From positions 744,001-808,000 of the forward strand of contig NZ_JANZKZ010000001.1 of assembly GCF_025770725.1 (NCBI RefSeq): a stretch of DNA of 64,000 nucleotides, in the 5' to 3' direction. The notes beneath the pieces were generated by a model. That model searched no databases, had not been told where the DNA came from, and saw nothing but the letters and a program-made list of their open reading frames with translations. The position numbers and the translations under genes were made by a program. Position 1 is the first letter of the stretch; each line of letters opens with the position of its first letter. This stretch comes from Sulfurospirillum oryzae. GTDB lineage: Bacteria > Campylobacterota > Campylobacteria > Campylobacterales > Sulfurospirillaceae. Positions 55,038-64,000 of this stretch are shown piece after piece.

Positions 55038-57032
55038 CTACATCATAAAGATCGTTGGCACGATCGTTGGATATTTTTTCATTTGTCTGTAAATATGCTT
55101 ACGAACCACTTGTCGTACCTCATTCTCCAATGCTCTTGCATTCTCAAGAAGCTCTGCTTTGGCATTCACAATAAATTGATCAATAACGCCTTCCATCTCA
55201 ATTGAAAAAGCTTTATCATCTTTATCTGGAACTAATCCATAGCTAATAATTTTTGGTTTAGAGATCAATTTGTGGTCACTTTTGCCTATCTGAATCACTA
55301 ACATAACCAAACCAGAATCTGCTAACTTTTGACGATCTATGACAACATCATCAGCAATTTGCTCATTGATCTGATTGTCAATAAACACTTTTCCTGTTTT
55401 AATGGTTTTGATTTTTTTCATATATTTTGCACACACTTCGATCTGATCACCATCACTCATAAGTACGATATTGCGCTCAGGAATGCCACATTGCATTGCC
55501 GTCTCTTTATGCTTTGTTATATGATTATACTCGCCGTGAACTGGAAGGAAAAAGCGTGGTTTAACCAAACGTAATATGAGTTTTTGCTCTTCTTGCGCAG
55601 CATGTCCGCTCACATGGATTTCACTAAAATCTTGGTAAGCAACGTTAGCGCCACTTTTAAGTAGGAAGTTTAGCACCTTTGAAACACTACCTTCATTACC
55701 AGGAATGGCTTTAGCCGAGATAATAATCTGATCGGTTGGCTTGATTTTAACATGTCTATGCTCATCAGTCGCCATACGGTAAAGCGCACTCATGGTCTCA
55801 CCTTGACTACCAGTCGTGACAATTAAAACATCTTTATCAGGATGTTTATTCACCTCATGTGGATCAATAAAGATACTTTTGTCCAACTGGATATAACCTA
55901 GATCAATCGCGGTAAAGAGGTTACGTTCCATAGAACGACCAATAACAGAGACTTTTCTACCGTATTTTAGACCATAATCAATCGCCTGATAAACCCTATG
56001 AATGTTAGAAGAGAAGGTTGACATTATCACACGACCTTTTGCCTTAGCAAAAATAGAGTCAAATGTTTTTCCAACCGTACTTTCTGAACGGGTAATGCCT
56101 TCTTTGTAAGAGTTTGTACTATCACTCATCAAACACAAAACACCTTTTTCACCGTAAGCTGCAAAACGGTTTAGATCGGTTACATAACCATCAATTGGCG
56201 TATGATCGATTTTAAAATCACCGGTGTGAATAATTGTTCCAGCTTCCGTGGTAATGGCAAGAGAAGAGGCGTCAATAATGGAGTGTGTAATATGTATCCA
56301 CTCGATCTCAAACTCGCCAATTTTATAGATTTTTCGTTTTTCAACAGGTCTAAAATATTTTTTATAGGCTTTAAGACCATGTTCATCAAATTTGTTTGAA
56401 ATCATTCCTAATGGAAGGGGTGTTGCATAGAGTGGAAACTGCATCTCTTTAAAAAGATACGAAATAGCACCAATATGATCTTCATGGGCATGTGAGATGA
56501 CAATACCTGCAATTTTCTTCTTAATCTGTCGAAGGTAGCTAAAATCAGGCACTAAGATGTCTACACCATGCATGTCTTCGCTTGGGAAGCTCATACCTAC
56601 ATCAAGAATTATCGCTGATGTATCGGTTTCAAAAACACAAATATTGCCGCCAATTTCACCAAGTCCTCCAAGAGGAGTGATTTTGATCTTCCCTTTAGAT
56701 ACTTGGTCAATAAGATTAGAGCGATTGAGCCTATCTTTGTGCATTTTTTGATTGGCTTCAATAGCCTTTTTCATATCTCTCTGCCAAGGTTCATTACCTT
56801 CAATAGATGCTGTTGGAGATTTATTACTTTTTCTTCTTCTGTTATTACGAGGCTTCTTCTCGCTTGCTTCACCTTGCTCTTTTGGAGCATTGGCTTGCGG
56901 ATTTTGACTCACCGGTTTTTTAGCGTTAGAATGGGGAGTTTGTTTGGGTTGCCCTTGAGGTTTTGGCGTATTCTCTTTAGGTTTCTCGTTACTGTTATTC
57001 TGTTGTTGCGTTACTTCGTTTTCTTGCATCAT
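55038..57032 (-). CDS. rnj: Ribonuclease J
   Basis: A 664-residue metallo-beta-lactamase/beta-CASP nuclease for mRNA decay. The metal motif is SHAHEDHIGA near residues 180-190, and SGHAAQEEQKLILRL marks the beta-CASP part. The N-terminal 130 residues are a basic, Asn/Gln/Pro/Lys-rich extension, a trait I recall for H. pylori RNase J. Two ATG codons lie in tandem at the start. The 5' end overlaps rsmA by about 38 bp. Confidence 0.95.
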   Translation of the reverse strand: MMQENEVTQQQNNSNEKPKENTPKPQGQPKQTPHSNAKKPVSQNPQANAPKEQGEASEKKPRNNRRRKSNKSPTASIEGNEPWQRDMKKAIEANQKMHKDRLNRSNLIDQVSKGKIKITPLGGLGEIGGNICVFETDTSAIILDVGMSFPSEDMHGVDILVPDFSYLRQIKKKIAGIVISHAHEDHIGAISYLFKEMQFPLYATPLPLGMISNKFDEHGLKAYKKYFRPVEKRKIYKIGEFEIEWIHITHSIIDASSLAITTEAGTIIHTGDFKIDHTPIDGYVTDLNRFAAYGEKGVLCLMSDSTNSYKEGITRSESTVGKTFDSIFAKAKGRVIMSTFSSNIHRVYQAIDYGLKYGRKVSVIGRSMERNLFTAIDLGYIQLDKSIFIDPHEVNKHPDKDVLIVTTGSQGETMSALYRMATDEHRHVKIKPTDQIIISAKAIPGNEGSVSKVLNFLLKSGANVAYQDFSEIHVSGHAAQEEQKLILRLVKPRFFLPVHGEYNHITKHKETAMQCGIPERNIVLMSDGDQIEVCAKYMKKIKTIKTGKVFIDNQINEQIADDVVIDRQKLADSGLVMLVIQIGKSDHKLISKPKIISYGLVPDKDDKAFSIEMEGVIDQFIVNAKAELLENARALENEVRQVVRKHIYRQMKKYPTIVPTIFMM

Positions 57033-57840
57033 TCAACCTTAAATGTTTAAATAGTAGATGATGAGACAAGACGCTTATTTCATGAGGACGAATGGTTACT
57101 GGGAGGTTTTGCATCTGCATCAAATCTTGCACAGATTGCTTATCAAACTCGGAAGAGATATTTTTCAACCAAGTTTTTCGAGGACTTTGGAACGAACAAC
57201 GCAAATATTTTTTAAATTTTTGCAGTTGCTCTTTGGTTTCAAAAATACCCGAAAATGACCCCTCAACAAACTCTTTCTGTTTGTCAATTTTGAGAATAGA
57301 AGAGACAACTTTAGGTTGTGGATCAAACGATGTTGGATCGACATCAAAAAGTAGTTTTGCAACGCCAACACTTTGGGCTAAAATGGCTAAAGAAGTAAAT
57401 TCTTTGGTTTTTGGAGATGCCGCAAATTTCTCTGCGACCTCTTTTTGAACCATCACCTCCATTGATTTACAATAAGGATCTTCTAAAGCGTCCAAAATAA
57501 TCGTTGTTGCAATATAATAGGGTAAATTCGCCACCAAATCATAGGGCTCGTTGAGCAATGAACCCTTTTCAAATTGGCTTAAAACATCGGCGTGGACCAA
57601 TGTTAGGCTCCCCTCATCTATCTCTTTTGAGAATTTCTTTCTCAAATAAACGCACAAGTCTTCATCGACCTCGTATGCTACCAAAGGCTTAACCTTGAGT
57701 AGTTCTTGCGTCAAATCACCTAAGCCAGGCCCTATTTCAACGAGTTTTCGCTCACTCTTGGGCATCGCTTGGATGATTTTGCTTAGAACAGTACTATCTT
57801 TTAAAAAATTTTGGCCAAATTTTTTCTTTGCCTCTATCAA
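56995..57840 (-). CDS. rsmA: 16S rRNA dimethyladenosine transferase
   Basis: A 281-residue KsgA/RsmA methyltransferase, dimethylating two adenosines at the 3' end of 16S rRNA. FGQNFLKD starts the protein, VEIGPGLGDLTQEL binds SAM, and NLPYYIATTII is the catalytic NLPY motif. It is coupled to rnj. Confidence 0.95.
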   Translation of the reverse strand: MIEAKKKFGQNFLKDSTVLSKIIQAMPKSERKLVEIGPGLGDLTQELLKVKPLVAYEVDEDLCVYLRKKFSKEIDEGSLTLVHADVLSQFEKGSLLNEPYDLVANLPYYIATTIILDALEDPYCKSMEVMVQKEVAEKFAASPKTKEFTSLAILAQSVGVAKLLFDVDPTSFDPQPKVVSSILKIDKQKEFVEGSFSGIFETKEQLQKFKKYLRCSFQSPRKTWLKNISSEFDKQSVQDLMQMQNLPVTIRPHEISVLSHHLLFKHLRLNDARKRSNATTE

Positions 57841-57988
57841 TTTGTACCCTATTTTCTAAAATTTAACCGATTCTAGCTAATCTTTACTTATAAAAGAGTT
57901 ATAGTCTAAATTAATCTCTATTTTCAGAACTTTTTTTTAATTCTTTCGCTATCATTTGTGCCTATATTTATCTATAAAAGAGAGCCTT

Positions 57989-58747
57989 ATGGAGCATTTT
58001 GCAAAGCGTATTATCCCTTGTCTTGATGTCAAAAACGGACGCGTTGTTAAGGGTGTTAATTTTGTTGGACTCAAAGATGCAGGCGACCCTGTTGAAATAG
58101 CAAAACGATACAATGAAGAAGGGGCTGATGAACTCACTTTTTTAGATATTACGGCAAGCCATGAAGGTCGCGGAACCATTGTAGATATTGTTGAAAAAGT
58201 TGCACGCGAAGTTTTTATTCCACTCACTGTTGGGGGAGGCATCCGAACATTGGATGATATCTATAGACTTTTACATGTAGGATGTGACAAAGTAAGTATC
58301 AACTCTCCTGCTATTGCCAATCCACATTTTATAGATGAGTCATCCAAACGTTTTGGCTCTCAATGTATTGTTGTAGCAATAGATGCAAAACGCATGGGTG
58401 ATTCGTGGCATGTTTTTGTTAATGGCGGACGAATTGATACAGGTCTTGATGCACTTGCTTGGGCAAAAGAAGCCCAAGAGAGGGGGGCAGGAGAAATACT
58501 CTTAACCTCAATGGATTGCGATGGTGCTAAAAATGGATACGATATCCCACTGACTTCGCAAATGAGTAGCATGCTTGATATTCCTGTGATTGCGAGTGGT
58601 GGGGCAGGGACAATGGAGCATATTAAAGATGCGTTCTTAAATGGTGCGGATGCTGCACTTGCCGCTTCTATTTTTCACTTTAAAGAAATTGATATTATGG
58701 ATCTAAAACGTTACCTCAGGAATGAGGGAATTGCAGTACGATTATGA
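57989..58747 (+). CDS. hisF: Imidazole glycerol phosphate synthase cyclase subunit
   Basis: A 252-residue TIM-barrel lyase of histidine synthesis. The catalytic Asp pair is in [14 protein letters not shown] and [13 protein letters not shown], with phosphate-binding ASGGAG. The ATG at 57989 is chosen because it follows an AGAG site and gives the family start [13 protein letters not shown]. Its stop overlaps the next ATG (ATTATGATC context). Confidence 0.96.
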   Translation: MEHFAKRIIPCLDVKNGRVVKGVNFVGLKDAGDPVEIAKRYNEEGADELTFLDITASHEGRGTIVDIVEKVAREVFIPLTVGGGIRTLDDIYRLLHVGCDKVSINSPAIANPHFIDESSKRFGSQCIVVAIDAKRMGDSWHVFVNGGRIDTGLDALAWAKEAQERGAGEILLTSMDCDGAKNGYDIPLTSQMSSMLDIPVIASGGAGTMEHIKDAFLNGADAALAASIFHFKEIDIMDLKRYLRNEGIAVRL

Positions 58748-59292
58748 TCCTCTGCGCAGGAAGAAATGAGACATTTGATTTTGCTAGACCTATTGGTGTA
58801 GGGTTAATCGAAAGTGCTATCAATTTAACGAAGTTTGTACTTGAAGAAAAACCTGCTTTTTTATTTTTTTTAGGAACGGTTGGAAGCTATGGCAATTATC
58901 AGCCACTAGATCTCGTTTATAGCCATAATGCTGCTAACGTTGAACTTGGTTTTTTACAAAATCAATGTTATACCCCTTTAGAAAATTGTATTGAAGCAGA
59001 AAAAGCCTATGTTTCACGTGGAACTATTCACCCATCACCTATTATCAATTCGAGCAATTACATTACAACTGATCAAGTACTTGCTCAACAGATGCTTAAC
59101 AGAAATCTTGAACTGGAAAATATGGAGTTCTTTTCTGTTGTGAGTGTTGCCAATCAATTTAAAATTCCTTGTTCTGGACTTTTTGTTGTTACAAATTATT
59201 GCAATGAAAATGCTCACAATGATTTTATAAAGAATCATGCTAAAGCAAAAGAGTTAATTGCTTTACATGTAGAAAAAAATATGAAAATTTGA
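58744..59292 (+). CDS. Nucleoside phosphorylase-like protein
   Basis: A 182-residue protein with a shortened purine nucleoside phosphorylase/MTAN fold: [11 protein letters not shown] resembles the phosphate-loop region, and [33 protein letters not shown] matches the ME-x-A/F substrate-binding strand and the late catalytic D/N region (it has N where D is usual). Activity is therefore uncertain. It overlaps hisF by 4 bp and precedes rlmN by 6 bp. Confidence 0.72.
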   Translation: MILCAGRNETFDFARPIGVGLIESAINLTKFVLEEKPAFLFFLGTVGSYGNYQPLDLVYSHNAANVELGFLQNQCYTPLENCIEAEKAYVSRGTIHPSPIINSSNYITTDQVLAQQMLNRNLELENMEFFSVVSVANQFKIPCSGLFVVTNYCNENAHNDFIKNHAKAKELIALHVEKNMKI

Positions 59293-59298
59293 GGTATT

Positions 59299-60375
59299 AT
59301 GGAAAAACAAAATATATTTGATCTCTCCAAAGAAGAGTTATCTGAAGTTATCAAACCTTCTTTTAGAGCTAAACAAATTTACCAATGGCTCTATCAAAAA
59401 TATGTTACTTCTTTTGACGAGATGAAAAACTTACCAAAAGATTTAAAAGAGCAACTCAATTCAACATACTATCTTGATCCACTTACGATCGTCAAAGTTG
59501 AAGAGAGTAGGGATGGCAGTAAAAAATATCTCTTTTCACTCAATGATGGCAATACGGTAGAATCTGTACTTTTACCCATGAAACAAGAGCAAACAGATGA
59601 AGAAGGAAACCTTGTTCATCACACACGCTATACCATCTGTATCTCTTCGCAAGTAGGGTGTAAAATAGGATGTGCTTTTTGTCTTACTGGAAAAAGTGGT
59701 TTTAAACGTAATCTAACAGCAGGGGAGATAACATCCCAAGTTTTAATGATTAAACGTGATAATGGTATTGCAGAAAATAGACGCGTGAATATTGTTTATA
59801 TGGGAATGGGTGAACCACTGGACAATCTCACTAACGTAAGCAAAGCGGTACGCATTTTTAATGACCTTGATGGACTTTCGATTTCACCTCGTAGACAAAC
59901 CATCTCTACAAGTGGACTGAGCTCTCAAATAGAAAAACTAGGCAAGATGGATCTAGGTGTTTTGTTAGCCATCTCACTTCATGCCGTTGATGATGAACTC
60001 AGAGAAAAACTAATGCCTATCAATAAAGCGTATAACATTGAGTCTATTATCAATGCAGTTAAAGCATTCCCAATAGACGCACGTAAACGGGTCATGTTTG
60101 AGTATTTAGTTATGAAAGGGATAAACGATGACCAGAAGAGTGCAAAGAAACTGGTGAAGCTCCTACATGGCATAAAATCGAAAGTTAATCTTATCTATTT
60201 TAACTCACATCCAGGAAGTGAATTTGGACGCCCCTTAGAAAAAGATATGGTAGCGTTTCAGCAGTATCTTGTTGATCATGGCGTATTATGTACCATCCGC
60301 CAATCAAAAGGCTTAGATATTAGTGCCGCCTGTGGTCAGCTTAAAGATAAGGAGCAAAAAAATGACAATGCTTGA
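59299..60375 (+). CDS. rlmN: 23S rRNA / tRNA (adenine-C2)-methyltransferase RlmN
   Basis: A 358-residue radical-SAM methyltransferase. The cluster motif is [11 protein letters not shown] (C-x3-C-x2-C, about residues 120-130). The [13 protein letters not shown]-like GGEP motif is seen as [11 protein letters not shown], and the methyl-carrying Cys lies in DISAACGQL near 350. The 3' end overlaps a small ORF by 14 bp. Confidence 0.95.
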   Translation: MEKQNIFDLSKEELSEVIKPSFRAKQIYQWLYQKYVTSFDEMKNLPKDLKEQLNSTYYLDPLTIVKVEESRDGSKKYLFSLNDGNTVESVLLPMKQEQTDEEGNLVHHTRYTICISSQVGCKIGCAFCLTGKSGFKRNLTAGEITSQVLMIKRDNGIAENRRVNIVYMGMGEPLDNLTNVSKAVRIFNDLDGLSISPRRQTISTSGLSSQIEKLGKMDLGVLLAISLHAVDDELREKLMPINKAYNIESIINAVKAFPIDARKRVMFEYLVMKGINDDQKSAKKLVKLLHGIKSKVNLIYFNSHPGSEFGRPLEKDMVAFQQYLVDHGVLCTIRQSKGLDISAACGQLKDKEQKNDNA

Positions 60376-60460
60376 TCTTTTTCAAATTGGATTTTTAATT
60401 ATTGTCGTTGTAGTTGGAGTAGGGGGACTTATTACCGTCCTTTTTAAAAAAGAGAAATAA
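60362..60460 (+). CDS. 32-residue single-span membrane peptide overlapping rlmN
   Basis: The predicted peptide starts [10 protein letters not shown], continues with a hydrophobic Ile/Val/Gly/Leu stretch (about residues 9-28) and ends FKKEK. The AAGGAG ribosome-binding site is inside the end of rlmN, eight bases before the ATG. The coding start overlaps rlmN by 14 bp. The strong ribosome-binding site and clean membrane-peptide design support a real gene. The family is unknown. Confidence 0.6.
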   Translation: MTMLDLFQIGFLIIVVVVGVGGLITVLFKKEK

Positions 60461-60463
60461 AAG

Positions 60464-60477
60464 CTTTACATGTAAAG
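60464..60477. repeat. CTTTACATGTAAAG palindrome after the small membrane peptide
   Basis: A symmetric 14-bp copy lies directly after the small ORF and before a second hairpin. Confidence 0.5.
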
Positions 60478-60493
60478 ACGATATTTTATAACG

Positions 60494-60516
60494 GCTCTTA
60501 GGAAAATCCTAAGAGC
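60494..60516. terminator. Hairpin between the rlmN unit and the FAH gene
   Basis: A perfect 10-bp stem, GCTCTTAGGA (60494-60503) with TCCTAAGAGC (60507-60516), has an AAA loop. No T-tract follows, so it may stabilise RNA ends or terminate weakly for both converging units. Confidence 0.5.
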
Positions 60517-60578
60517 GTACACTAGTCAAAGGTGCTCTACAAAATAAAATCTCTTACAAAATTGAAAAAAGCAATATT

Positions 60579-61193
60579 TTATTTTGCTACCCATTCTTTA
60601 AAAATAATTTCTCGATCTGCAACAAAGATCTTACCTACAAATTTATCACCTTTAACATAACTACCAACACCTTTAGGTGTGCCACTCATAACAATATCAT
60701 TATCTACGAGTGTTGAAAAAGAGTTAATCTCTTTAATAACCGTGAGTGGTTTATAGATCATCAAATCAATATTTCCCTCTTGAACTAACACATCGTTAAT
60801 CCAGAGTTGCAAAGAGAGTTTATCAATGTCTGATTCTTCAATACTTACAAACTGACTCATAACAGCAGCGCCATCAAAAGCCTTTGCGCGTTCCCAAGGT
60901 AAACCTTTTCCTTTAAGCTCACTCTGAAGTTCACGGTTAGTTAGATCGAGCCCAAAACCAACAGCAGAAATCTTTCCTTGCTTGATTAAAAAAGAAATTT
61001 CTCCTTCATAATGAAGAGGTGTTATTGCACCTGTTATTAACTCACTGCTTAGTGCCGTGTTAGGCTTCATAAACAAAACCATCGAAGTAGGGACTTCATT
61101 GTTTAACTCTTTAATGTGCTCAACATAATTTCTTCCCACACACACTACTTTACTTGGAGCAACTCTTACACCATCTAAAATAACTGTTTTCAT
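60579..61193 (-). CDS. Fumarylacetoacetate hydrolase family protein
   Basis: A 204-residue FAH-fold protein: PSKVVCVGRNYVEHIKEL at the start, LFMKPNTALS, YEGEISFLI (metal-binding Glu residues) and GTPKGVGSYVKGD. Family members act as hydrolases, decarboxylases or isomerases on acylpyruvates or oxaloacetate. It precedes no catabolic genes here; in C. jejuni the orthologue (Cj0021c) also sits next to the RluA-type gene. Confidence 0.92.
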   Translation of the reverse strand: MKTVILDGVRVAPSKVVCVGRNYVEHIKELNNEVPTSMVLFMKPNTALSSELITGAITPLHYEGEISFLIKQGKISAVGFGLDLTNRELQSELKGKGLPWERAKAFDGAAVMSQFVSIEESDIDKLSLQLWINDVLVQEGNIDLMIYKPLTVIKEINSFSTLVDNDIVMSGTPKGVGSYVKGDKFVGKIFVADREIIFKEWVAK

Positions 61194-61195
61194 TT

Positions 61196-62104
61196 CTATC
61201 CTTTCATTAAATTATAAAATACTGTTTTAGCATCAAAACTTGATTCTATTTTATAGGGTATCCCTTTATATTCAAATGCTAATGATTGGGCATGTAAAAG
61301 AAGCCTTGAGCTTTGAGTGATTTCAAGTTGTTCTTCTGCGCTCATCAAACCATCTAAAAACTTTTCTGCATAAACTTCATTAATTCCATAAAGTGGATCT
61401 CCAACGATGTGATGTTTCACGTGGAACAAATGAACTCTAATTTGGTGTTGCCTACCCGTATAAGGCACAGCCTCAACGAGTGTTGCATTTTTATCTGCAA
61501 AATAGTGAAGTGGAGTAATTTTTGTTTGAGAAACTTTTCCCCTTTCATCCACATGCACTTTAAGACGAATTTGACTTGTTTCAACATCGCGTTTTAGTTT
61601 TTCATTGATCATCAAAGTATCATCTATTTTACCATGAACCAACGCTAAGTAACTCTTATGAACTTCTCTTGATGCAAAAATACGTTTGAGATCAATCTCG
61701 GCTTGTTTATGCTTACCAACTAAAACCAATCCACTTGTACTTTTATCAATTCGATGAGCTGCATTGGCATCTTTTCCATAGAGAGACTTTATTTCATCAT
61801 TAAGAGTATATCCATCGCTTCGTTTTCGTGGGTGCATCATAACCCCACTTGGTTTTTCAAAAACTGCAAAATCATCTGTCTCAAAAATAGGTTGTAGCCC
61901 TTTAGGATTACCTTCAAAAACAACAACACCAATATTACCCACAATCAGAGCTGATTTCTTTAGAAGCTGTTCTTCATCAACAAACACGCGTCTTTTATCA
62001 ACCATTTTTTGTGCTTCACCCATACTAATCTCAAATGTATCCATTAAGAAACGAAAGGCAAGTGTAGGTTTTTCAAGAACAAACTTTTTCAAAGTATACG
62101 CCAA
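61196..62104 (-). CDS. RluA/RluD-family pseudouridine synthase
   Basis: A 302-residue enzyme. An N-terminal S4-like region (about 20-75, SMGEAQKMVDKRRVFVDEE) precedes the catalytic AAHRIDKSTSGLVLVGK (Asp nucleophile) and YTGRQHQIRVH. The exact rRNA or tRNA target is not assignable. It lies 2 bp upstream of the FAH gene on the same strand and is divergent from purB. Confidence 0.92.
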   Translation of the reverse strand: MAYTLKKFVLEKPTLAFRFLMDTFEISMGEAQKMVDKRRVFVDEEQLLKKSALIVGNIGVVVFEGNPKGLQPIFETDDFAVFEKPSGVMMHPRKRSDGYTLNDEIKSLYGKDANAAHRIDKSTSGLVLVGKHKQAEIDLKRIFASREVHKSYLALVHGKIDDTLMINEKLKRDVETSQIRLKVHVDERGKVSQTKITPLHYFADKNATLVEAVPYTGRQHQIRVHLFHVKHHIVGDPLYGINEVYAEKFLDGLMSAEEQLEITQSSRLLLHAQSLAFEYKGIPYKIESSFDAKTVFYNLMKG

Positions 62105-62222
62105 AATTCAACCCTTTTTTAGTCCGAAATTGTTAAAATAAAAAATTACATAAAACACGAATTTACAGATAAATTCAACGTATTTTATCACAGAAAAATC
62201 ACAAAACAGACAAGGAATGAAA

Positions 62223-63551
62223 ATGGTAGAGCGCTATGCACGAGAAGAGATGAAAAAGCATTGGACAATTGAAGCAAAATACGACGCATGGCTCAAAGTC
62301 GAAAAAGCTGCGACCAAAGCATGGAATAAACTAGGACTCATTCCTGATGCCGATTGTGAAAAGATTGTTAAGAATGCCAAGTTTAATATTGAGAGAATTG
62401 ATGAAATTGAAAAAGTAACGCGTCATGATGTTATTGCCTTTTTAACCAGCGTAGCCGACAGTCTTGGAGAAGAGAGTAGATGGGTACACTACGGTATGAC
62501 CAGCTCTGATTGTATTGATACGGCTGTTGCACTTCAAATGCGTGATTCATTACATGTAATTATCGAAGATGTCAAAACATTGATGGAATCTTTAAAAACC
62601 AGAGCAATGGAACACAAGATGACATTGATGGTTGGACGAAGTCACGGAATTCATGGTGAGCCTATTACTTTTGGTTTGGTTCTTGCCATTTGGTATGAAG
62701 AGATCAAACGAAACCTGAAAAATCTTGAAAATGTGATGGAAGTAATTTCAGTGGGACAAATCAGTGGAGCAATGGGTAACATGGCACACTCTCCAATTGA
62801 GTTAGAAGAATATGTATGTGCTGACCTTGGACTTACACCCGCTCCCGTTTCAAACCAAGTCATTCAACGTGATCGTTATGCGGCACTTATGAATGCGCTT
62901 GCTCTTTTAGCTTCAAGTTGTGAAAAAATTGCTGTAGCCATTCGTCACTATCAACGTACTGAAGTCTATGAATGTGAAGAGTTCTTTGAAAAAGGGCAAA
63001 AAGGCAGCTCTGCAATGCCTCACAAACGCAATCCTGTCCTTAGTGAGAATATTACAGGGCTCTGCCGTATGATAAGATCTTATGCGATTCCAGCTATGGA
63101 AAACGTTGCTTTATGGCACGAGCGAGATATTAGTCATAGTTCCGTTGAGCGCTTTATATTGCCAGATGGCTTTATAACGACTGACTTCATGCTCAACCGC
63201 CTTAACAGTGTCATCTCCAAACTGGTTGTTTACCCAGAAAACATGATGCGCAATCTTAACCTTACAGGCGGTCTTGTTTTCTCACAACGCATCCTTCTTG
63301 AGCTTCCACTTAAAAATGTATCTCGCGAAGACGCCTATAAAATCGTTCAACGCAATGCCATGAAAGTCTGGGAAGATCTTCAACAAGGAAAACCTGCCCT
63401 TAATGCTGAGGGTGAGAGCTTGTACCTTCAAAACTTACTCAGTGATGAAGACCTTCGCGCAAAACTGAGCGAAACAGAAATCAGAGAGTGTTTTGACTAC
63501 GCTTACTATACAAAAAATATTGATAAAATTTTTCAAAGGGTGTTTAAATAA
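62223..63551 (+). CDS. purB: Adenylosuccinate lyase
   Basis: A 442-residue fumarase-superfamily lyase used twice in purine synthesis. The signature is KGSSAMPHKRNPVLSENI; the catalytic His/Ser regions are TSSDCIDTA and GRSHGIHGEP. The ATG at 62223 is chosen because AAGGA lies seven bases upstream; the ATG at 62217 touches that site. It overlaps nrdA (TAATG). Confidence 0.96.
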   Translation: MVERYAREEMKKHWTIEAKYDAWLKVEKAATKAWNKLGLIPDADCEKIVKNAKFNIERIDEIEKVTRHDVIAFLTSVADSLGEESRWVHYGMTSSDCIDTAVALQMRDSLHVIIEDVKTLMESLKTRAMEHKMTLMVGRSHGIHGEPITFGLVLAIWYEEIKRNLKNLENVMEVISVGQISGAMGNMAHSPIELEEYVCADLGLTPAPVSNQVIQRDRYAALMNALALLASSCEKIAVAIRHYQRTEVYECEEFFEKGQKGSSAMPHKRNPVLSENITGLCRMIRSYAIPAMENVALWHERDISHSSVERFILPDGFITTDFMLNRLNSVISKLVVYPENMMRNLNLTGGLVFSQRILLELPLKNVSREDAYKIVQRNAMKVWEDLQQGKPALNAEGESLYLQNLLSDEDLRAKLSETEIRECFDYAYYTKNIDKIFQRVFK

Positions 63552-64000
63552 TGTTAACTGTCCAAAAGCGTAATGGTCGCATAGAGCCACTAGACATCTC
63601 TAAAATTCAAAAATATACCAGCTCTGCCATCAAAGGTTTGGACAACGTTTCCCAGAGTGAACTTGAAGTTGATGCAAAAATTCAGTTTCGTGATCAAATC
63701 ACCACTGAAGAAATTCAAAAAACATTGATCAAAACGGCGGTTGATAAAATTGATATTGATCGTCCAAACTGGACCTATGTTGCAGCACGCCTTTTTCTCT
63801 ATGACCTCTATCATAAAGTCAATGGCTTTACAGGGTATGGAAGCTTTGCTGAGTATTTGGAGCGCGGAGAGAAAGAGGGAAGAATTGCACTAGGTCTTAA
63901 AGAAAAATATAACCTTAAAGACTTAGAATCTCATCTCAAACCTGAACGTGATCTTCAATTTACTTACCTTGGCATCAAGACACTTCATGATCGTTATTTG
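63551..64000 (+). CDS. nrdA: Ribonucleoside-diphosphate reductase alpha subunit (partial, 3' end outside the window)
   Basis: The first 150 codons of a class I ribonucleotide reductase large subunit, running off the window edge. It begins MLTVQKRNGRIEPLD, an ATP-cone-like start, followed by TTEEIQKTLIKTAVDKI and YVAARLFLYDLYHKV. It is coupled to purB by TAATG; the purB-nrdA order matches C. jejuni. Confidence 0.92.
   Translation, partial: MLTVQKRNGRIEPLDISKIQKYTSSAIKGLDNVSQSELEVDAKIQFRDQITTEEIQKTLIKTAVDKIDIDRPNWTYVAARLFLYDLYHKVNGFTGYGSFAEYLERGEKEGRIALGLKEKYNLKDLESHLKPERDLQFTYLGIKTLHDRYL

Noticed and set aside
57092-57448. A 118-codon plus-strand open frame inside rsmA
   Set aside because: It lies wholly antisense to a clear KgsA/RsmA gene, has no ribosome-binding site and shows no family features.

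Overview
The window reads as a chromosomal segment of a Campylobacterota (epsilonproteobacterial) bacterium, most likely Sulfurospirillum or a close relative. Coding density is high, the DNA is AT-rich, and many gene neighbourhoods match those I remember from Campylobacter jejuni and Helicobacter pylori: FAH protein/RluA-type synthase/purB/nrdA; lspA/glmM/rpsT/prfA; rlmN, kdsD/rnj/rsmA; UPF0323 lipoprotein/glutathionylspermidine-synthase-like/2-hydroxyacid dehydrogenase/YajQ; dgkA/ept; and the Mla-type iamA/iamB locus. The genus is an inference from general character. There is no rRNA, CRISPR array, prophage or insertion sequence; one tRNA gene (Val, GAC) is present.

Layout. 1-10 kb: a minus-strand pyrC / response regulator / histidine kinase operon, an aldo/keto reductase, the glnK-amt ammonium module, a periplasmic cyclophilin, and a three-gene sensory operon (periplasmic binding protein, histidine kinase, response regulator). 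10-20 kb: signalling and chemotaxis genes, with an HD-GYP protein, an MFS exporter, three paralogous Cache-domain chemoreceptors (two with almost identical signalling halves), marC and a tiny HTH regulator. 20-27 kb: msrA, then a plus-strand run of Mla-type lipid transporter genes, a small DUF1104-like exported protein, a second OmpR-type two-component pair and two small cytochromes c. 27-36 kb: malate synthase G with a striking inverted repeat around its promoter, then a minus-strand cluster running from an HTH/coiled-coil gene to eptA-dgkA, and rpsU. 36-39 kb: a recombinase-derived protein lacking all recognisable catalytic residues, overlapping ccoG, followed by a SLAC1/TDT-type transporter. 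39-64 kb: mostly housekeeping genes: infC-rpmI-rplT, thrS, tRNA-Val, lspA-glmM, rpsT-prfA, dapF, coaE, purM, a flhX/fliK-like flagellar pair, rarA, rluB, kdsD, rnj, rsmA, hisF, rlmN, purB and the start of nrdA.

The most unusual large-scale signal is a palindrome, core TACATGTA and extended consensus TTTACATGTAAA. I counted 34 copies by eye, roughly one per 1.9 kb. Twelve lie in the small noncoding fraction, often between convergent genes or next to start codons. The copies inside genes nearly all encode Leu-His-Val or Thr-Cys-Lys. The other leading items are the dead serine-recombinase homologue tied to ccoG, the operator-like repeat at glcB, the binding protein/kinase/regulator operon, and the homogenised chemoreceptor pair.
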